A model generated the notes under the pieces. The model did no database searches and was not told where the DNA came from. It saw nothing but the letters and a program-made list of their open reading frames with translations. From positions 34,301 through 98,300 of the forward strand of contig JADFSR010000011.1 of NCBI GenBank assembly GCA_022560615.1: DNA of 64,000 nt, read 5' to 3'. Positions 44,535 through 53,390 of this stretch are shown piece by piece. The stretch's first letter is position 1; the number at the start of each line of letters is the position of its first letter. The DNA is from Gemmatimonadota bacterium (GTDB lineage: Bacteria > Gemmatimonadota > Gemmatimonadetes > Longimicrobiales > Gaopeijiaceae). Position numbers and translations under genes: made by a program.

Positions 44535-46292
44535 CTGGGTACGGACGTGATCCATGTGGTCGCAGGCGGAAGCCGTGGACGAGAGTACCGTGGTGTCCGA
44601 GATCGGAGAGCAGTGATCTCCGAAGATCGCTCCCGCGAGCACCGACGCGATCGCACCGAGCAGGATGTTCATCTGCTCGCCGCCCGGGTACGTCGCAGCA
44701 CCTCCGAGCGCGACCGTGAGCGGGATCACCAAGGGCAGCATGATCGCCATGGTCCCCCACGACGTCCCCGTCGCGAAAGCCATCGCTCCGGAAAGCACGA
44801 AGACGATGACCGGGATCAGCTCCAGCGCAACCCGATCGGAGAGTAGCTGCGACAGGTACTGGGCGGTTCCGAGCTCCTCAGTGACCGCACCGAGCGACCA
44901 GGCGAGCGTGAGAATGATCATCGCGATCATCATCGCTTTCATGCCACCGAGCCACGCGTCGATGCACTCCTGAGTCGTCAGGGCTTTTTGGCCGACGGAG
45001 AGTAGGATCGCCATCAGGCAGCCCGCGAGGGAGCCCCACAGGAGCGTGGCGAATGGATCAGCCTCCCCGAATATGTCCATCAAGGAGGCATCGGGACCGG
45101 CGCTCGCGCTGCCGGTCGTGTACAGGCCCACGAGTACGACGACGATGACGGTCATGACCGGGATTCCTGCGTTCCACCAAACGTGCGGCACGCCGTCCTT
45201 TGCTTGCATCAAGTGCGAGGATGTGTCGGTTGCCAGTGTCGCACCCGGTCGGTAGAGGTGTCCCTCGGTGGCGGCCCGGCGCTCGGCCGCTGCCATCGGT
45301 CCGAAGTCCTTGTTCAGTGCAGAGGTCAGTAGCACGAAGACGATAGTCAGCAGCGGATAGAACAGGAACGGGATCGTCTGGATGAAGATCGAGAACGGGC
45401 TTGTTGCGAGCAGAGCATCCGCGCCCGCCGGGTTCTGCTCCGCCGCGATCCGAAGTCCGTCGGCGATGAGGCTGATCTCGTATCCGACCCAAGTCGAGAT
45501 CGGGACGAGTGCCGCGACTGGAGCCGCGGTCGAGTCGACGAGGTAGGCCAGCTTCTCCCGCGAGATCTTCAAGCGATCGGTAATGGGCCGCATCGTGTTC
45601 CCGACGATGAGCGTATTCGCGTAGTCGTCGAAGAAGATCGCGAGCCCCGCCGCCGCGGTGGCGAGCTTGCCGCGCCGCGCGTTGTGCGCAAACGGGGTGA
45701 CCGCCTTGACGATGCCCATCGTGCCACCGTTGCGTGCGATGATGCCGACCATGCCCCCGAGCAGCAGCGAGAAGACCACGACCTGCGTATGACCGTCGTC
45801 GGTATTGCCGAGAGCCGGCACCACGAACTGGTCGATGAGGCGCCACGTCGCCGTCAGTGGATTAAATCCGGCCACCGCGAGTGCCCCGAGCCACACGCCC
45901 GCGAACAGGGCGGTGATCACCTCTTTGAAGATCAGCGCGAGAGCGATCGCGATGATGGGCGGCAACAGCGAAAACCAGGGGGGTGTGAGCGTGACATCGA
46001 GCTCCTGGGTGCTATCACCGATCCGAATCTGGAGCGGCAGCGCGTCACTCGACGTGATCAACAGGTCGATCGCCGTCGCGGAGCCGTGAGCCTCTACGGT
46101 TCCCCCGGCGAGCACAGTCCCGGTTGCGGTCCGGATTTCGTAGAACGCCGACGGCTCCGTCCCGCCCAGCACCGTGAGCTGAAAGGGAACACCCTTTAGG
46201 ATGACCGACGGCGGGTCCGAAAGCTCTTGGGCCCCGACACTCCCGGGAAGCGAGGCGAGCGAAATGAGAGCGGCCAGTCGGAAGAAGCGCAT
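44385..46292 (-). CDS. NhaC-family Na+/H+ antiporter with periplasmic N-domain
   Basis: About 635 residues from ATG 46292. A signal peptide ending SVGAQ is followed by roughly 95 residues of beta-rich sequence (ILKGVPFQLTVLGGTEPSAFYEI). From about residue 118, 11-12 membrane helices follow with NhaC/ArsB-like features: RNGGTMGIVK, FDDYANTLIVGNTMRPITD, LVDSTAAPVAALVPISTWVGYE and FGDHCSPISDTTVLSS. Such proteins exchange cytoplasmic Na+ (or an organic counter-ion) for H+. Ordinary NhaC proteins begin directly with a membrane helix, so the exported N-terminal domain is an addition. The frame stays open to 47045, but that part is antisense to pyrR. Its 3' end overlaps the GHL10 gene by 150 bases, tail to tail. 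Confidence 0.88.
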   Translation of the reverse strand: MRFFRLAALISLASLPGSVGAQELSDPPSVILKGVPFQLTVLGGTEPSAFYEIRTATGTVLAGGTVEAHGSATAIDLLITSSDALPLQIRIGDSTQELDVTLTPPWFSLLPPIIAIALALIFKEVITALFAGVWLGALAVAGFNPLTATWRLIDQFVVPALGNTDDGHTQVVVFSLLLGGMVGIIARNGGTMGIVKAVTPFAHNARRGKLATAAAGLAIFFDDYANTLIVGNTMRPITDRLKISREKLAYLVDSTAAPVAALVPISTWVGYEISLIADGLRIAAEQNPAGADALLATSPFSIFIQTIPFLFYPLLTIVFVLLTSALNKDFGPMAAAERRAATEGHLYRPGATLATDTSSHLMQAKDGVPHVWWNAGIPVMTVIVVVLVGLYTTGSASAGPDASLMDIFGEADPFATLLWGSLAGCLMAILLSVGQKALTTQECIDAWLGGMKAMMIAMIILTLAWSLGAVTEELGTAQYLSQLLSDRVALELIPVIVFVLSGAMAFATGTSWGTMAIMLPLVIPLTVALGGAATYPGGEQMNILLGAIASVLAGAIFGDHCSPISDTTVLSSTASACDHMDHVRTQLPYALLVAVVAMLIGSIGTAYGLPSWVALGGGAAVLFLFLHFRGEAVSP

Positions 46293-46505
46293 GGAACGGA
46301 GATCCGGGTTGAGTCGGAGGCCTGCTGCCTCCATATGGGTCGGAATTATGGGGCGCAATGATGAGCAATACGACCTGCCGGTGACAGGGCGTGCGCCGAC
46401 GGCCGACCGGGTCGTTGACCGTAGGCCGCCTAGGGCCGAACTTAGCGCCGCCCACGCCGCTGTAGGCCCGTGTAGGCCCCCAGCAGGCCCCCAGCCCCGC
46501 CGTAC

Positions 46506-47066
46506 ATGGCCGAAGACAACCGCATCCACGTGATGGACGAGGCCGACGTCCACCGGGCCGTCGCCCGTATGGCCCGTGAGATCGTGGAGCGGAACGGGGG
46601 TACCGAGGGCCTCATCCTCATGGGCATCCACCGCCGAGGCACGCAGATCGCCGATATTCTCCGCGACGAGATCGAGGCCGCCTCCGGCGATGTCGTGGCG
46701 TCCGGCTCGATCGATATCACCCTGTACCGAGACGACCTGATGGCGATCGGCCCGAGACCGGTCATCGGAGGTTCGGACTTCCCCCCGAACGGTATCGACG
46801 ACCAGAACATAGTAATCGTCGACGACGTTCTCTACACGGGTCGCACCGCCCGCGCGGCGCTCAACGAACTCACCGACTGGGGTCGGCCGAGACGGATCTA
46901 CCTCTGCGTCCTGGTCGACCGAGGAGGACGGGAGCTCCCCATCCAGCCGGATATTGTGGGTCGGAAGGTTCCCGTGATGGAGAATCAGCGTGTCGACGTG
47001 CTCGTGCCGGAGCTGGACGGGCGCCTCGGCGTAGAGATCGTGCACGGTACCCCGGAGCCTCGGTGA
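46506..47066 (+). CDS. pyrR: PyrR, pyr operon regulator / uracil phosphoribosyltransferase
   Basis: A 186-residue type I phosphoribosyltransferase with the PRPP loop [12 protein letters not shown] at about residues 100-111 and the RNA-binding basic patch around [10 protein letters not shown]. PyrR senses UMP and controls pyr transcripts by attenuation in many bacteria, and has weak uracil phosphoribosyltransferase activity. It directly precedes pyrB and pyrC, with GTGA overlaps. In the 213-base upstream region I see a CGGCC/GGCCG inverted repeat (46400-46427, enclosing GGGTCGTTGACC), which could be a PyrR-binding or anti-terminator stem, but no convincing terminator with a T run, so the mode of control is open. 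Confidence 0.93.
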   Translation: MAEDNRIHVMDEADVHRAVARMAREIVERNGGTEGLILMGIHRRGTQIADILRDEIEAASGDVVASGSIDITLYRDDLMAIGPRPVIGGSDFPPNGIDDQNIVIVDDVLYTGRTARAALNELTDWGRPRRIYLCVLVDRGGRELPIQPDIVGRKVPVMENQRVDVLVPELDGRLGVEIVHGTPEPR

Positions 47067-48034
47067 ATTCGACGGTCTCTTCTCTAGGAAAAGACCTCGT
47101 CGGCCTCGAGCCCCTCTCTCGTGAACAGATTCTCACGATTCTCGACACCGCAGAGCCGTTCAAGGAAATCTCGGAGCGTCGCATCAAGAAGGTTCCCGTC
47201 CTGCGGGGAAAAACCATCGTCAATCTCTTCTTCGAGGCTTCGACCCGGACGCGCGTCTCGTTCGAGTTCGCTGAAAAGCGACTCAGCGCGGACACCGTGA
47301 ACATTTTGGCGAGTGACTCCTCGGTGGTGAAGGGCGAGACGCTCGTCGACACGGCACGCAACCTCGAGGCGATGCGCATCGACATGGTCGTCATACGGCA
47401 CGGATCCTCCGGCGCGGCGCGCTTCCTGGCAGAGCGAATTCCATCGAACGTCATCAATGCAGGTGATGGCCGGCACGAGCATCCCACGCAGGCGCTGCTC
47501 GACCTCCTGACGATCCGTGACCATCTGGGACGCATCGAGGGGCTGAAGGTCTGCATCGTCGGGGACATCCTGCACTCGCGTGTCGCCCGCTCGAACATCT
47601 TCGGGCTCGTCAAGCTGGGTGCGGAAGTGGCGGTCTGTGGCCCGCCGACGCTCCTGCCACCTGCGATCGAAGAGTTGGGCGTGAAGGTCTTCACACGGAT
47701 CGAGGAAGCGACCGAGTGGGCGGACGTGTTGAACGTGCTGCGGCTACAGCTCGAGCGAATGGAGGGCGGCTTCGTGCCGAGCCTCCGGGAGTACAACCGC
47801 ATCTGGGGTGTGACGTCCAAGCGGCTCGCCGCCGCCCCGAGGGATGTCCTCATCCTGCACCCCGGCCCGATGAACCGAGGCGTGGAGATCGATTCCGACG
47901 TGGCGGACGGACCTCACTCGGTCATTCTGGATCAGGTCACGAACGGCGTCGCGATCCGCATGGCGGTCCTGTACTTGCTCGCAGGTGGCCAGCTCGAGAG
48001 CGCTGAAGCGGCGAAGCAGGGAGGAGAAGCGTGA
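47063..48034 (+). CDS. pyrB: Aspartate carbamoyltransferase catalytic subunit
   Basis: 323 residues; makes carbamoyl-aspartate from carbamoyl phosphate and aspartate in UMP synthesis. The carbamoyl-phosphate motif [12 protein letters not shown] is at about 58-69, with [12 protein letters not shown] and the aspartate-loop region [13 protein letters not shown] 47063 overlaps the pyrR stop. No pyrI regulatory chain gene is adjacent; the next gene is pyrC, as in Gram-positive type operons where a PyrB trimer pairs with dihydroorotase. Confidence 0.96.
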   Translation: MNSTVSSLGKDLVGLEPLSREQILTILDTAEPFKEISERRIKKVPVLRGKTIVNLFFEASTRTRVSFEFAEKRLSADTVNILASDSSVVKGETLVDTARNLEAMRIDMVVIRHGSSGAARFLAERIPSNVINAGDGRHEHPTQALLDLLTIRDHLGRIEGLKVCIVGDILHSRVARSNIFGLVKLGAEVAVCGPPTLLPPAIEELGVKVFTRIEEATEWADVLNVLRLQLERMEGGFVPSLREYNRIWGVTSKRLAAAPRDVLILHPGPMNRGVEIDSDVADGPHSVILDQVTNGVAIRMAVLYLLAGGQLESAEAAKQGGEA

Positions 48035-49320
48035 GTCACAAGCTTCTGCTCCGCGGGGGACGAGTTCTCGATCCAAGCCAGGATCTGGACGGCGTTCGGG
48101 ACGTCCTGCTCGCCGACGGCGTCGTCGCCACGCTCGGCGAGGACATCGCTGCCCCCGAGGACGCGCAAGTCATTGATTGCGGAGGCCTCTTGGTGATCCC
48201 TGGACTGATCGACGTGCACGTGCACCTGCGTGAGCCCGGCGGAGAACACAAGGAAACGATTGCTACCGGGGCTCGCTCAGCGGCGGCCGGAGGGTTCACC
48301 GCAGTGTGTGCGATGCCCAACACCGAACCCGCGATGGACGATCCCGCCGCGGTCGGGTTCGTTGCTGCCGAGGGACGGAGGGCACGCGCGGCGCGGGTAT
48401 ACCCCGTCGGCTGTATCTCCGTGGGACGCGCGGGGGAGCGTCTCGCCCCGGTAGGTGAGATGGTCGACGCCGGAGCGGTGGCGATCACGGACGACGGGAG
48501 TCCGGTCATGAACTCGGGTCTGATGCGCCTCGCGCTCGAGTACGCGCAGACGTTCGGAATTCCCGTGGCAGATCATCCGGAGGACACCAGCCTATCGGTT
48601 TCCGGGCAGATGAACGAGGGGCTCGTGTCAACCCGTCTCGGCCTTACCGGGAAGCCGAACGCCATGGAGGACATCCACATCCTCCGTGACATCTTGCTCG
48701 CCGAGCTGACCGGGGGTCACATCCATCTGCAGCACGTCTCGACGCGCCTCGGGGTGGAGTCGATCCGGCAGGCCAAGGCCAGGGGTGTGCACGTTACGGC
48801 CGAGGCCTCGCCGCACCACCTCGTGCTCACCGAGGCGGCGGTGGACGGCTACCGGACCGAAGCGAAGATGAACCCGCCGCTACGCGCGCAAGCGGACGTA
48901 GACGCAGTGCGAGCGGGGCTGGCAGACGGCACGCTCGACACCATCGCAACTGACCACGCGCCGCACCATTATGACGAAAAGGAGGCGGCGTTCGACGACG
49001 CCCCGAACGGGATCGTGGGGCTGGAGACCGCGGTTGGCATCGTGCTTACGAGGGTCGTGAACGAGGGCGTGATCGACCTCGCCACGATGGTCGAGCGCAT
49101 GAGCTGTCAGCCTGCGCGGGCCTTCGGGCTGCCGGGTGGCACGCTCGCGGAGGGCAGCGTCGCCGATGTTTCTGTGCTCGATCTCGACGCGCAGTGGACG
49201 GTCGATGCGGCTGCGTTCCTGTCGAAGAGTCGGAACACGCCGTTCGCCGGTTGGAAGCTGAGGGGAGCCCCCGCGCGCACGATCGTCGGAGGGAAGACCG
49301 TCTGGGAAGCTGCTAGGTGA
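48031..49320 (+). CDS. pyrC: Dihydroorotase (type I)
   Basis: A 429-residue zinc amidohydrolase that cyclises carbamoyl-aspartate. The metal motif [10 protein letters not shown] is at about 58-67, with the family's [20 protein letters not shown] and ATDHAPHH sites. The start GTG 48031 overlaps pyrB, and the stop overlaps the end of rpsT by 8 bases on the opposite strand. Together with PyrR and PyrB it gives the early steps of the pyrimidine pathway; the salvage enzyme Upp lies about 3.4 kb further on. Confidence 0.96.
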   Translation: MSHKLLLRGGRVLDPSQDLDGVRDVLLADGVVATLGEDIAAPEDAQVIDCGGLLVIPGLIDVHVHLREPGGEHKETIATGARSAAAGGFTAVCAMPNTEPAMDDPAAVGFVAAEGRRARAARVYPVGCISVGRAGERLAPVGEMVDAGAVAITDDGSPVMNSGLMRLALEYAQTFGIPVADHPEDTSLSVSGQMNEGLVSTRLGLTGKPNAMEDIHILRDILLAELTGGHIHLQHVSTRLGVESIRQAKARGVHVTAEASPHHLVLTEAAVDGYRTEAKMNPPLRAQADVDAVRAGLADGTLDTIATDHAPHHYDEKEAAFDDAPNGIVGLETAVGIVLTRVVNEGVIDLATMVERMSCQPARAFGLPGGTLAEGSVADVSVLDLDAQWTVDAAAFLSKSRNTPFAGWKLRGAPARTIVGGKTVWEAAR

Positions 49321-49567
49321 GCGAGTTGACGTGGCGCGCGAGCTGACCTTTCACGCGGGCTGCCCGATTCGGGTGGTAGAGACGTTGCGTGGCCGCGCGG
49401 TCCAACATCGCGACGACATCACGGAGGTGAGCCTGACCCTCTTCGGCGGACTGCGCCCCGCGGACCCTCTTGATGGCCGTGCGGATGCGTGCGCGCTCGG
49501 ACCGGTTCTTGGCCCGAGCCACGGCGCTCAACCCCATCCGCTTTTTGGCGCTCTTGATGTTCGGCAT
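49313..49567 (-). CDS. rpsT: 30S ribosomal protein S20
   Basis: 84 residues, starting MPNIKSAKKRM as S20 does, very rich in Arg/Lys/Ala and ending RHVNSLT. It binds 16S rRNA early in 30S assembly. GAGGGACG precedes the ATG. It is convergent with pyrC (8-base overlap) and divergent from the M50 protease gene. Confidence 0.95.
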   Translation of the reverse strand: MPNIKSAKKRMGLSAVARAKNRSERARIRTAIKRVRGAQSAEEGQAHLRDVVAMLDRAATQRLYHPNRAARVKGQLARHVNSLT

Positions 49568-49611
49568 GCGTCCCTCGTGGCGCGGTCATTTCGTTCGGTT
49601 ATGAGCCAACA

Positions 49612-49640
49612 AAGCTAGAACCGACGCATTGTGGGATCAA
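49612..49640 (-). promoter_or_regulatory. Candidate promoter of rpsT
   Basis: On the minus strand TTGATC (49640-49635) and TAGCTT (49617-49612) are spaced by 17 bases and lie about 45 bases upstream of the S20 ATG. The match is fair at -35 and weak at -10. Confidence 0.35.
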
Positions 49641-49670
49641 CGGGTATCGAGGAGTTAGCTTAAGCACACC

Positions 49671-50324
49671 ATGGAAGTCGTCCTTCTCATCGCCGTCCTC
49701 ATTTTCTCGGTCGTAGTGCACGAGGTCGCGCACGCCTGGCAGGCTCGCCGGGAGGGTGACGACACCGCGGACCGACTCGGGCGGATCACGCTGAACCCGT
49801 TGCCGCACCTCGACCCTATCGGGTCCGTGATCGTTCCGCTCGTGCTGCACTTCACCGGGAGTGGCTTCTTGTTCGGGTGGGCGAAGCCGGTGCCGGTGAA
49901 TCCCGCGAACTACCGGAGCCCGGTTTGGGGTGACATCCGCGTCTCGATGGCAGGGATCGTGTCGAACCTGGGTCTCGCGGTTCTGTCGACGTTCGGCTTG
50001 GCGATCGCATTCAAGGCCCAGAGCAGCCTCGGCTCCCTAGGCGGTGCCACGGCGCTGGCGGCTCAAGCCGCGTACTATGGCGTGCTCATCAACCTCGTGC
50101 TCGCGTTCTTCAACCTGATTCCGATCCCTCCCCTGGACGGCTCGCACGTTCTCTTCCATGTGCTGCCGAGGCCGCTGGCGATGCGCTACCGGGAGGCGGG
50201 ACGCCACGGGCTGCTCATCATGATGGGGCTGCTCTTCTTCTTTCCGGGTGTGTTCAGGTACCTCCTCTGGCCGGTGACGTTCTTCGCTGGGCTCGCCACC
50301 GAGTTCGCTCGCCTATGGATCTGA
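49671..50324 (+). CDS. Site-2 protease family (M50) intramembrane metalloprotease
   Basis: A 217-residue hydrophobic protein of the small, PDZ-less M50B group. Zinc ligands lie in the first helix, HEVAH (residues 17-21), and the third ligand region is IPIPPLDGSH. About five or six membrane segments are visible. The FGWAKPVPVNPANYR loop is characteristic. These proteins often precede scpA in Gram-positive and related genomes, as here; the end overlaps scpA by ten bases. The substrate is unknown. Confidence 0.9.
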   Translation: MEVVLLIAVLIFSVVVHEVAHAWQARREGDDTADRLGRITLNPLPHLDPIGSVIVPLVLHFTGSGFLFGWAKPVPVNPANYRSPVWGDIRVSMAGIVSNLGLAVLSTFGLAIAFKAQSSLGSLGGATALAAQAAYYGVLINLVLAFFNLIPIPPLDGSHVLFHVLPRPLAMRYREAGRHGLLIMMGLLFFFPGVFRYLLWPVTFFAGLATEFARLWI

Positions 50325-51145
50325 CGGTCGCCGAGAGGGCCACCGAGCGCGAGGGCTTCTTCCTGGTCGAGTTCGAGCGCTTCAAGGGGCCGCTCGACCT
50401 GCTGTTGCACCTCATCCGGTCGCAGGACATCGACATCTTCGAGATCCCGATCTCGACCATCACCAAACAATTCCTCGAGGCGATCCGGGGATTGGACGCT
50501 CACGACCTGGATGGAGCCGGGGAATTCCTGGAGATGGCGGCGACGCTCGTGCACATCAAAGCGCAGATGCTCCTGCCGCGCTCGGTCGAGGAGGAGGAGG
50601 AAGGAGACCCCCGAGCGGAGCTCGTGCGTCGGCTGCTCGAGTACGAGCAGATTCGCGAGATCTCGTTGCGTCTGCGAGTCGCGGAGGCGGATCGGGGCCG
50701 TCGATTCGGTAAGGGATACATCCCGCTGCGCCCGAAGATGCCTCAGGCCGAGGTCCCACTCGAGACCACCTGGGATGAGGTGTACGCCGCTGCCCTTCTG
50801 GTCGAGATGCCTGTTCCCCGGCAGCGGGAGCACCGAATCACGATCCGTACGGTGTCGATGCAGGCCAAGGTCGTTCTGATCCTGGACGCACTCAAGCATG
50901 AGTCCCGGGTCGAGTTCACGCGCCTGCTGGCCGGCTTCAAGGATCGCACGCACGGGGTGATGACGTTCCTGGCCAGTCTCGAGCTGACACGCCGCGGTGT
51001 GCTCTTCCTGCGCCAGACGCGGCCGTTCTCCGAGTTGTGGATCTATCGCAGGAACGAGCAAGTCGAGGAGGGGCTTCTGGCCGAAGTCGAGGCTCCCGAG
51101 GAGCCTCGCCCCGAAGCTCAAGCTGATGAAGGAGCGGAAGCTTGA
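50315..51145 (+). CDS. scpA: Segregation and condensation protein A (kleisin)
   Basis: 276 residues. The N-terminal kleisin helix FERFKGPLDLLLHLIRSQDIDIFEIPI is split-recognisable at about 19-45, with an acidic middle (EEEEEGDPRAELVRRL) and a C-terminal winged helix (SRVEFTRLLAGFKDRTHGVMTFLASLEL). It bridges SMC heads together with ScpB for chromosome segregation. The stop overlaps the TTG start of scpB. Confidence 0.94.
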   Translation: MDLTVAERATEREGFFLVEFERFKGPLDLLLHLIRSQDIDIFEIPISTITKQFLEAIRGLDAHDLDGAGEFLEMAATLVHIKAQMLLPRSVEEEEEGDPRAELVRRLLEYEQIREISLRLRVAEADRGRRFGKGYIPLRPKMPQAEVPLETTWDEVYAAALLVEMPVPRQREHRITIRTVSMQAKVVLILDALKHESRVEFTRLLAGFKDRTHGVMTFLASLELTRRGVLFLRQTRPFSELWIYRRNEQVEEGLLAEVEAPEEPRPEAQADEGAEA

Positions 51146-51804
51146 ACGCACCGCAAATCGTGGAAGCGGTCCTTTTTGCGTCGGATGCTCCCCTTAGCCC
51201 CGACGAGATTGCGCGCGCGGACGAGCTGCTCGATGAAGACCGAGTCGAAGAGGCGCTCCAGTCGCTGCAGGCGGAGTACGATGACGCACAAAGGGCCTTC
51301 CAGCTCGTGGAGGTCGCGGGGGGTTATCAGATCCTGACGCGCCCCGAATACGCACCGTATCTGGAGCGTTTCGACAATGTCCCACGCCCGGCGCGGCTCT
51401 CGGGTCCGTCGCTCGAGACGCTCGCGATCATCGCATACCGCCAGCCGATCGGGCGCTTGGAGGTCGAGTACGTCCGCGGAGTGGGGGCCTCCGGCGTGAT
51501 CCGTACTTTGCAAGATCGCCGCCTGATCGACGTAGTCGGACGAGGGGAGGGGCTCGGCCGGCCCCTCTTGTACGGCACCACGACGCACTTCCTCGAACAC
51601 TTCGGTTTCAAGTCCCTCGAAGGTCTGCCCCGCCCGGAGGAGCTTCCGATAATTCTGCGTGAGCGGCTGCCGCTCGGCGACGGAGCCACGGACAGCGACG
51701 CCCCGACGGCCGATGTGGACGAGGGGCGATCAGAAGAGCCGCAGGAGCCCGCCGAGCCGGATATCGGCGACGAAGACGACTCTCGAACCGACTCGGTCGA
51801 CTAG
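51142..51804 (+). CDS. scpB: Segregation and condensation protein B
   Basis: 220 residues from TTG 51142, overlapping the scpA stop. The two winged helices are visible (IVEAVLFASDAPLSPDEIA; ETLAIIAYRQPIGRLEVEYVRG) with the DRRLIDVVGR and TTHFLEHFGF signatures. The C-terminus is an acidic tail ending DSVD. The TAG stop (51802-51804) is created by the TA target dinucleotide plus the first base of an inserted inverted-repeat element, so the original tail may have been slightly longer or different. Confidence 0.94.
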   Translation: MNAPQIVEAVLFASDAPLSPDEIARADELLDEDRVEEALQSLQAEYDDAQRAFQLVEVAGGYQILTRPEYAPYLERFDNVPRPARLSGPSLETLAIIAYRQPIGRLEVEYVRGVGASGVIRTLQDRRLIDVVGRGEGLGRPLLYGTTTHFLEHFGFKSLEGLPRPEELPIILRERLPLGDGATDSDAPTADVDEGRSEEPQEPAEPDIGDEDDSRTDSVD

Positions 51805-52007
51805 TGTCCTATCCCAGAAGTTCGGCGTGCACCGAGGGTGCCGAGGCGCCGCGACCACTCGCCTTTCGGCGAGCGGTGCCCCAAGGCGCGACGACGAGGA
51901 ATAGCAGGGCTATGGGGCACCCGCGCCGCAGGCGTGGGTCGAGGAGCAACGCAGCCAGGGTGGATGCATCGGTGCCTGAATGCCGGCGAACTTCTGGGAT
52001 AGGACAC
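51804..52007. mobile_element. MITE-like element, ~204 bp, TA-flanked
   Basis: Long perfect terminal inverted repeats bound this segment. Positions 51802-51824 (starting TAGTGTCCTATCCC) are the exact reverse complement of 51987-52009. The outermost TA on each side (51802-51803, 52008-52009) may be a target-site duplication, as made by IS630/Tc1-mariner enzymes. The inside has no gene. It holds a 9-bp inverted repeat (GGTGCCCCA 51875-51883 with TGGGGCACC 51913-51921) and a CTCGCC/GGCGAG hairpin. No transposase is present, so it would be mobilised in trans. It sits exactly between scpB and the pseudouridine synthase gene, normally adjacent genes, and provides the scpB stop. Confidence 0.75.
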
Positions 52008-52016
52008 TAACAGGCG

Positions 52017-52745
52017 GTGTCCGAAGGGATCCGCGTCCAGAAGTACCTGTCTCGTGCGGGACGCGCGTCCCGGCGGGAAGCTGAGCGGTTGATGCTCGCA
52101 GGACGAGTCCGCGTGAACGGGAAGGTCGTGCGAGAGTTGGGTGTCTGCGTGGTGCAGGGTCGCGACACTGTAGAGGTGGACGGCGAATTGGTCACGGGCG
52201 CCGAAGTTCGATGGATCGCGTTCCACAAGCCGCCGGGGGTGCTCACGACCAGGAGCGATCCGCATGGGGGCAGGACCGTGTACGATCTCTTGCCGCCCGA
52301 GCTGGGGGCGTTGCGCTACGTGGGCCGGCTCGATCGACCGGCGGAGGGACTGCTGCTCCTGACCAACGACGGAGACGTCGCGAACAGACTCCAGCATCCC
52401 AGCCGCGGCGTGGAGCGAGAGTATCTGGTTGTGGTGAATGGTGAAGTGGGTCGGGCGAGCCTGGCGGCTCTGACGCTTGGCGTCGATCTCGAGGACGGCC
52501 CAGCCAGGGCGGCTTCGGCCCGGATCGTCGAGCGCGGAGCGCACGATACCACACTCCGGTTGGTCCTGACCGAAGGCAGGAAGAGAGAAGTTCGACGCAT
52601 GATGCTCGAGATCGGGCATGGCGTAAGTCGGCTCGTCCGACTCCGCTTCGGCACCGTCAACCTCGGAGATCTGGAGGCGGGTGCGTGGCGCGAGCTCGAG
52701 CCCGACGAACGAAAGAGCCTGGTGGCTCTGTCCATCAAGAGGTGA
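52017..52745 (+). CDS. rRNA pseudouridine synthase (RsuA/RluB/E/F family)
   Basis: 242 residues from GTG 52017, eight bases after the inverted-repeat element. An N-terminal S4 RNA-binding domain ([20 protein letters not shown], with RVRVNGKVV) is followed by the catalytic domain with the Asp in [19 protein letters not shown] and the EREYLVVV and KREVRRM motifs. RluB, which modifies 23S rRNA, is the usual neighbour of scpAB; RsuA cannot be excluded from sequence alone. The insertion has probably separated it from the scp promoter to some extent. Confidence 0.92.
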   Translation: MSEGIRVQKYLSRAGRASRREAERLMLAGRVRVNGKVVRELGVCVVQGRDTVEVDGELVTGAEVRWIAFHKPPGVLTTRSDPHGGRTVYDLLPPELGALRYVGRLDRPAEGLLLLTNDGDVANRLQHPSRGVEREYLVVVNGEVGRASLAALTLGVDLEDGPARAASARIVERGAHDTTLRLVLTEGRKREVRRMMLEIGHGVSRLVRLRFGTVNLGDLEAGAWRELEPDERKSLVALSIKR

Positions 52746-52747
52746 TC

Positions 52748-53386
52748 ATGTCCGAGCTTCCCAACCTCACCGTGGTCGACCATCCGCTCATCCGACACAA
52801 GCTTGCTTTGCTGCGCTCGGTCGATACGCCCACGAAGCTCTTCCGCGAGCTCGTCGAAGAGATCGCGATGCTCATGGCGTACGAGGTGACGCGTACGCTC
52901 GAGGAAGAGGAGGTCGAAGTCGTTACGCCGCTCGAGACCATGACCGGGCATCGCATCGCGGGCAAGAAACTCGTGGTCGTGCCGGTGCTGCGGGCGGGGC
53001 TTGGTATGGTCGAAGGTGTGCTGCGCCTCATCCCCGGCGCACGGATCGGGCACGTCGGCCTGGCGCGCGACGAAGAGTCTCTACAGCCCGTCGAGTACTA
53101 CTTCAAAGTGCCGAGCGAGCCCGAAGCGCGGCGTTTCCTCGTCGTCGATCCCATGCTCGCGACCGGCGGGTCCGCTTCTGCGGCGATCGCGCGGCTGAAG
53201 AGCAGGGGCGTGCGCAGCATCACCTACATGTGCTTGGTCGCGGCCCCAGAAGGTGTGCGCGCCTTGGCAGAGGTCCATCCGGACGTGGCGCTCTTCACAG
53301 GCGTTCTGGACCGGCAGCTCAACGACGTCGGCTACATCCTGCCGGGGCTCGGGGACGCGGGCGATCGACTTTTCGGGACCAAGTAG
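52748..53386 (+). CDS. upp: Uracil phosphoribosyltransferase
   Basis: 212 residues; salvages uracil to UMP with PRPP. ATG 52748, two bases after the previous stop with AGAGGTG upstream, gives [23 protein letters not shown], a typical Upp start when read as two segments. The PRPP motif [14 protein letters not shown] is at about 127-140 and the uracil site is near [13 protein letters not shown]. It is convergent with trkH only four bases away, with no terminator between. Confidence 0.96.
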   Translation: MSELPNLTVVDHPLIRHKLALLRSVDTPTKLFRELVEEIAMLMAYEVTRTLEEEEVEVVTPLETMTGHRIAGKKLVVVPVLRAGLGMVEGVLRLIPGARIGHVGLARDEESLQPVEYYFKVPSEPEARRFLVVDPMLATGGSASAAIARLKSRGVRSITYMCLVAAPEGVRALAEVHPDVALFTGVLDRQLNDVGYILPGLGDAGDRLFGTK

Positions 53387-53390
53387 CCTT

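Noticed and set aside
46293..46505. Classical PyrR attenuator (anti-terminator/terminator pair)
   Set aside because: Short inverted repeats are present, but no terminator stem with T tract could be drawn.
44385..47045. An 886-codon NhaC protein starting at 47045
   Set aside because: The first ~250 codons are antisense to pyrR; a signal peptide fixes the start at 46292.
51805..52010. Short frames inside the inverted-repeat element
   Set aside because: No ribosome site, no homology, and they span the terminal repeats.
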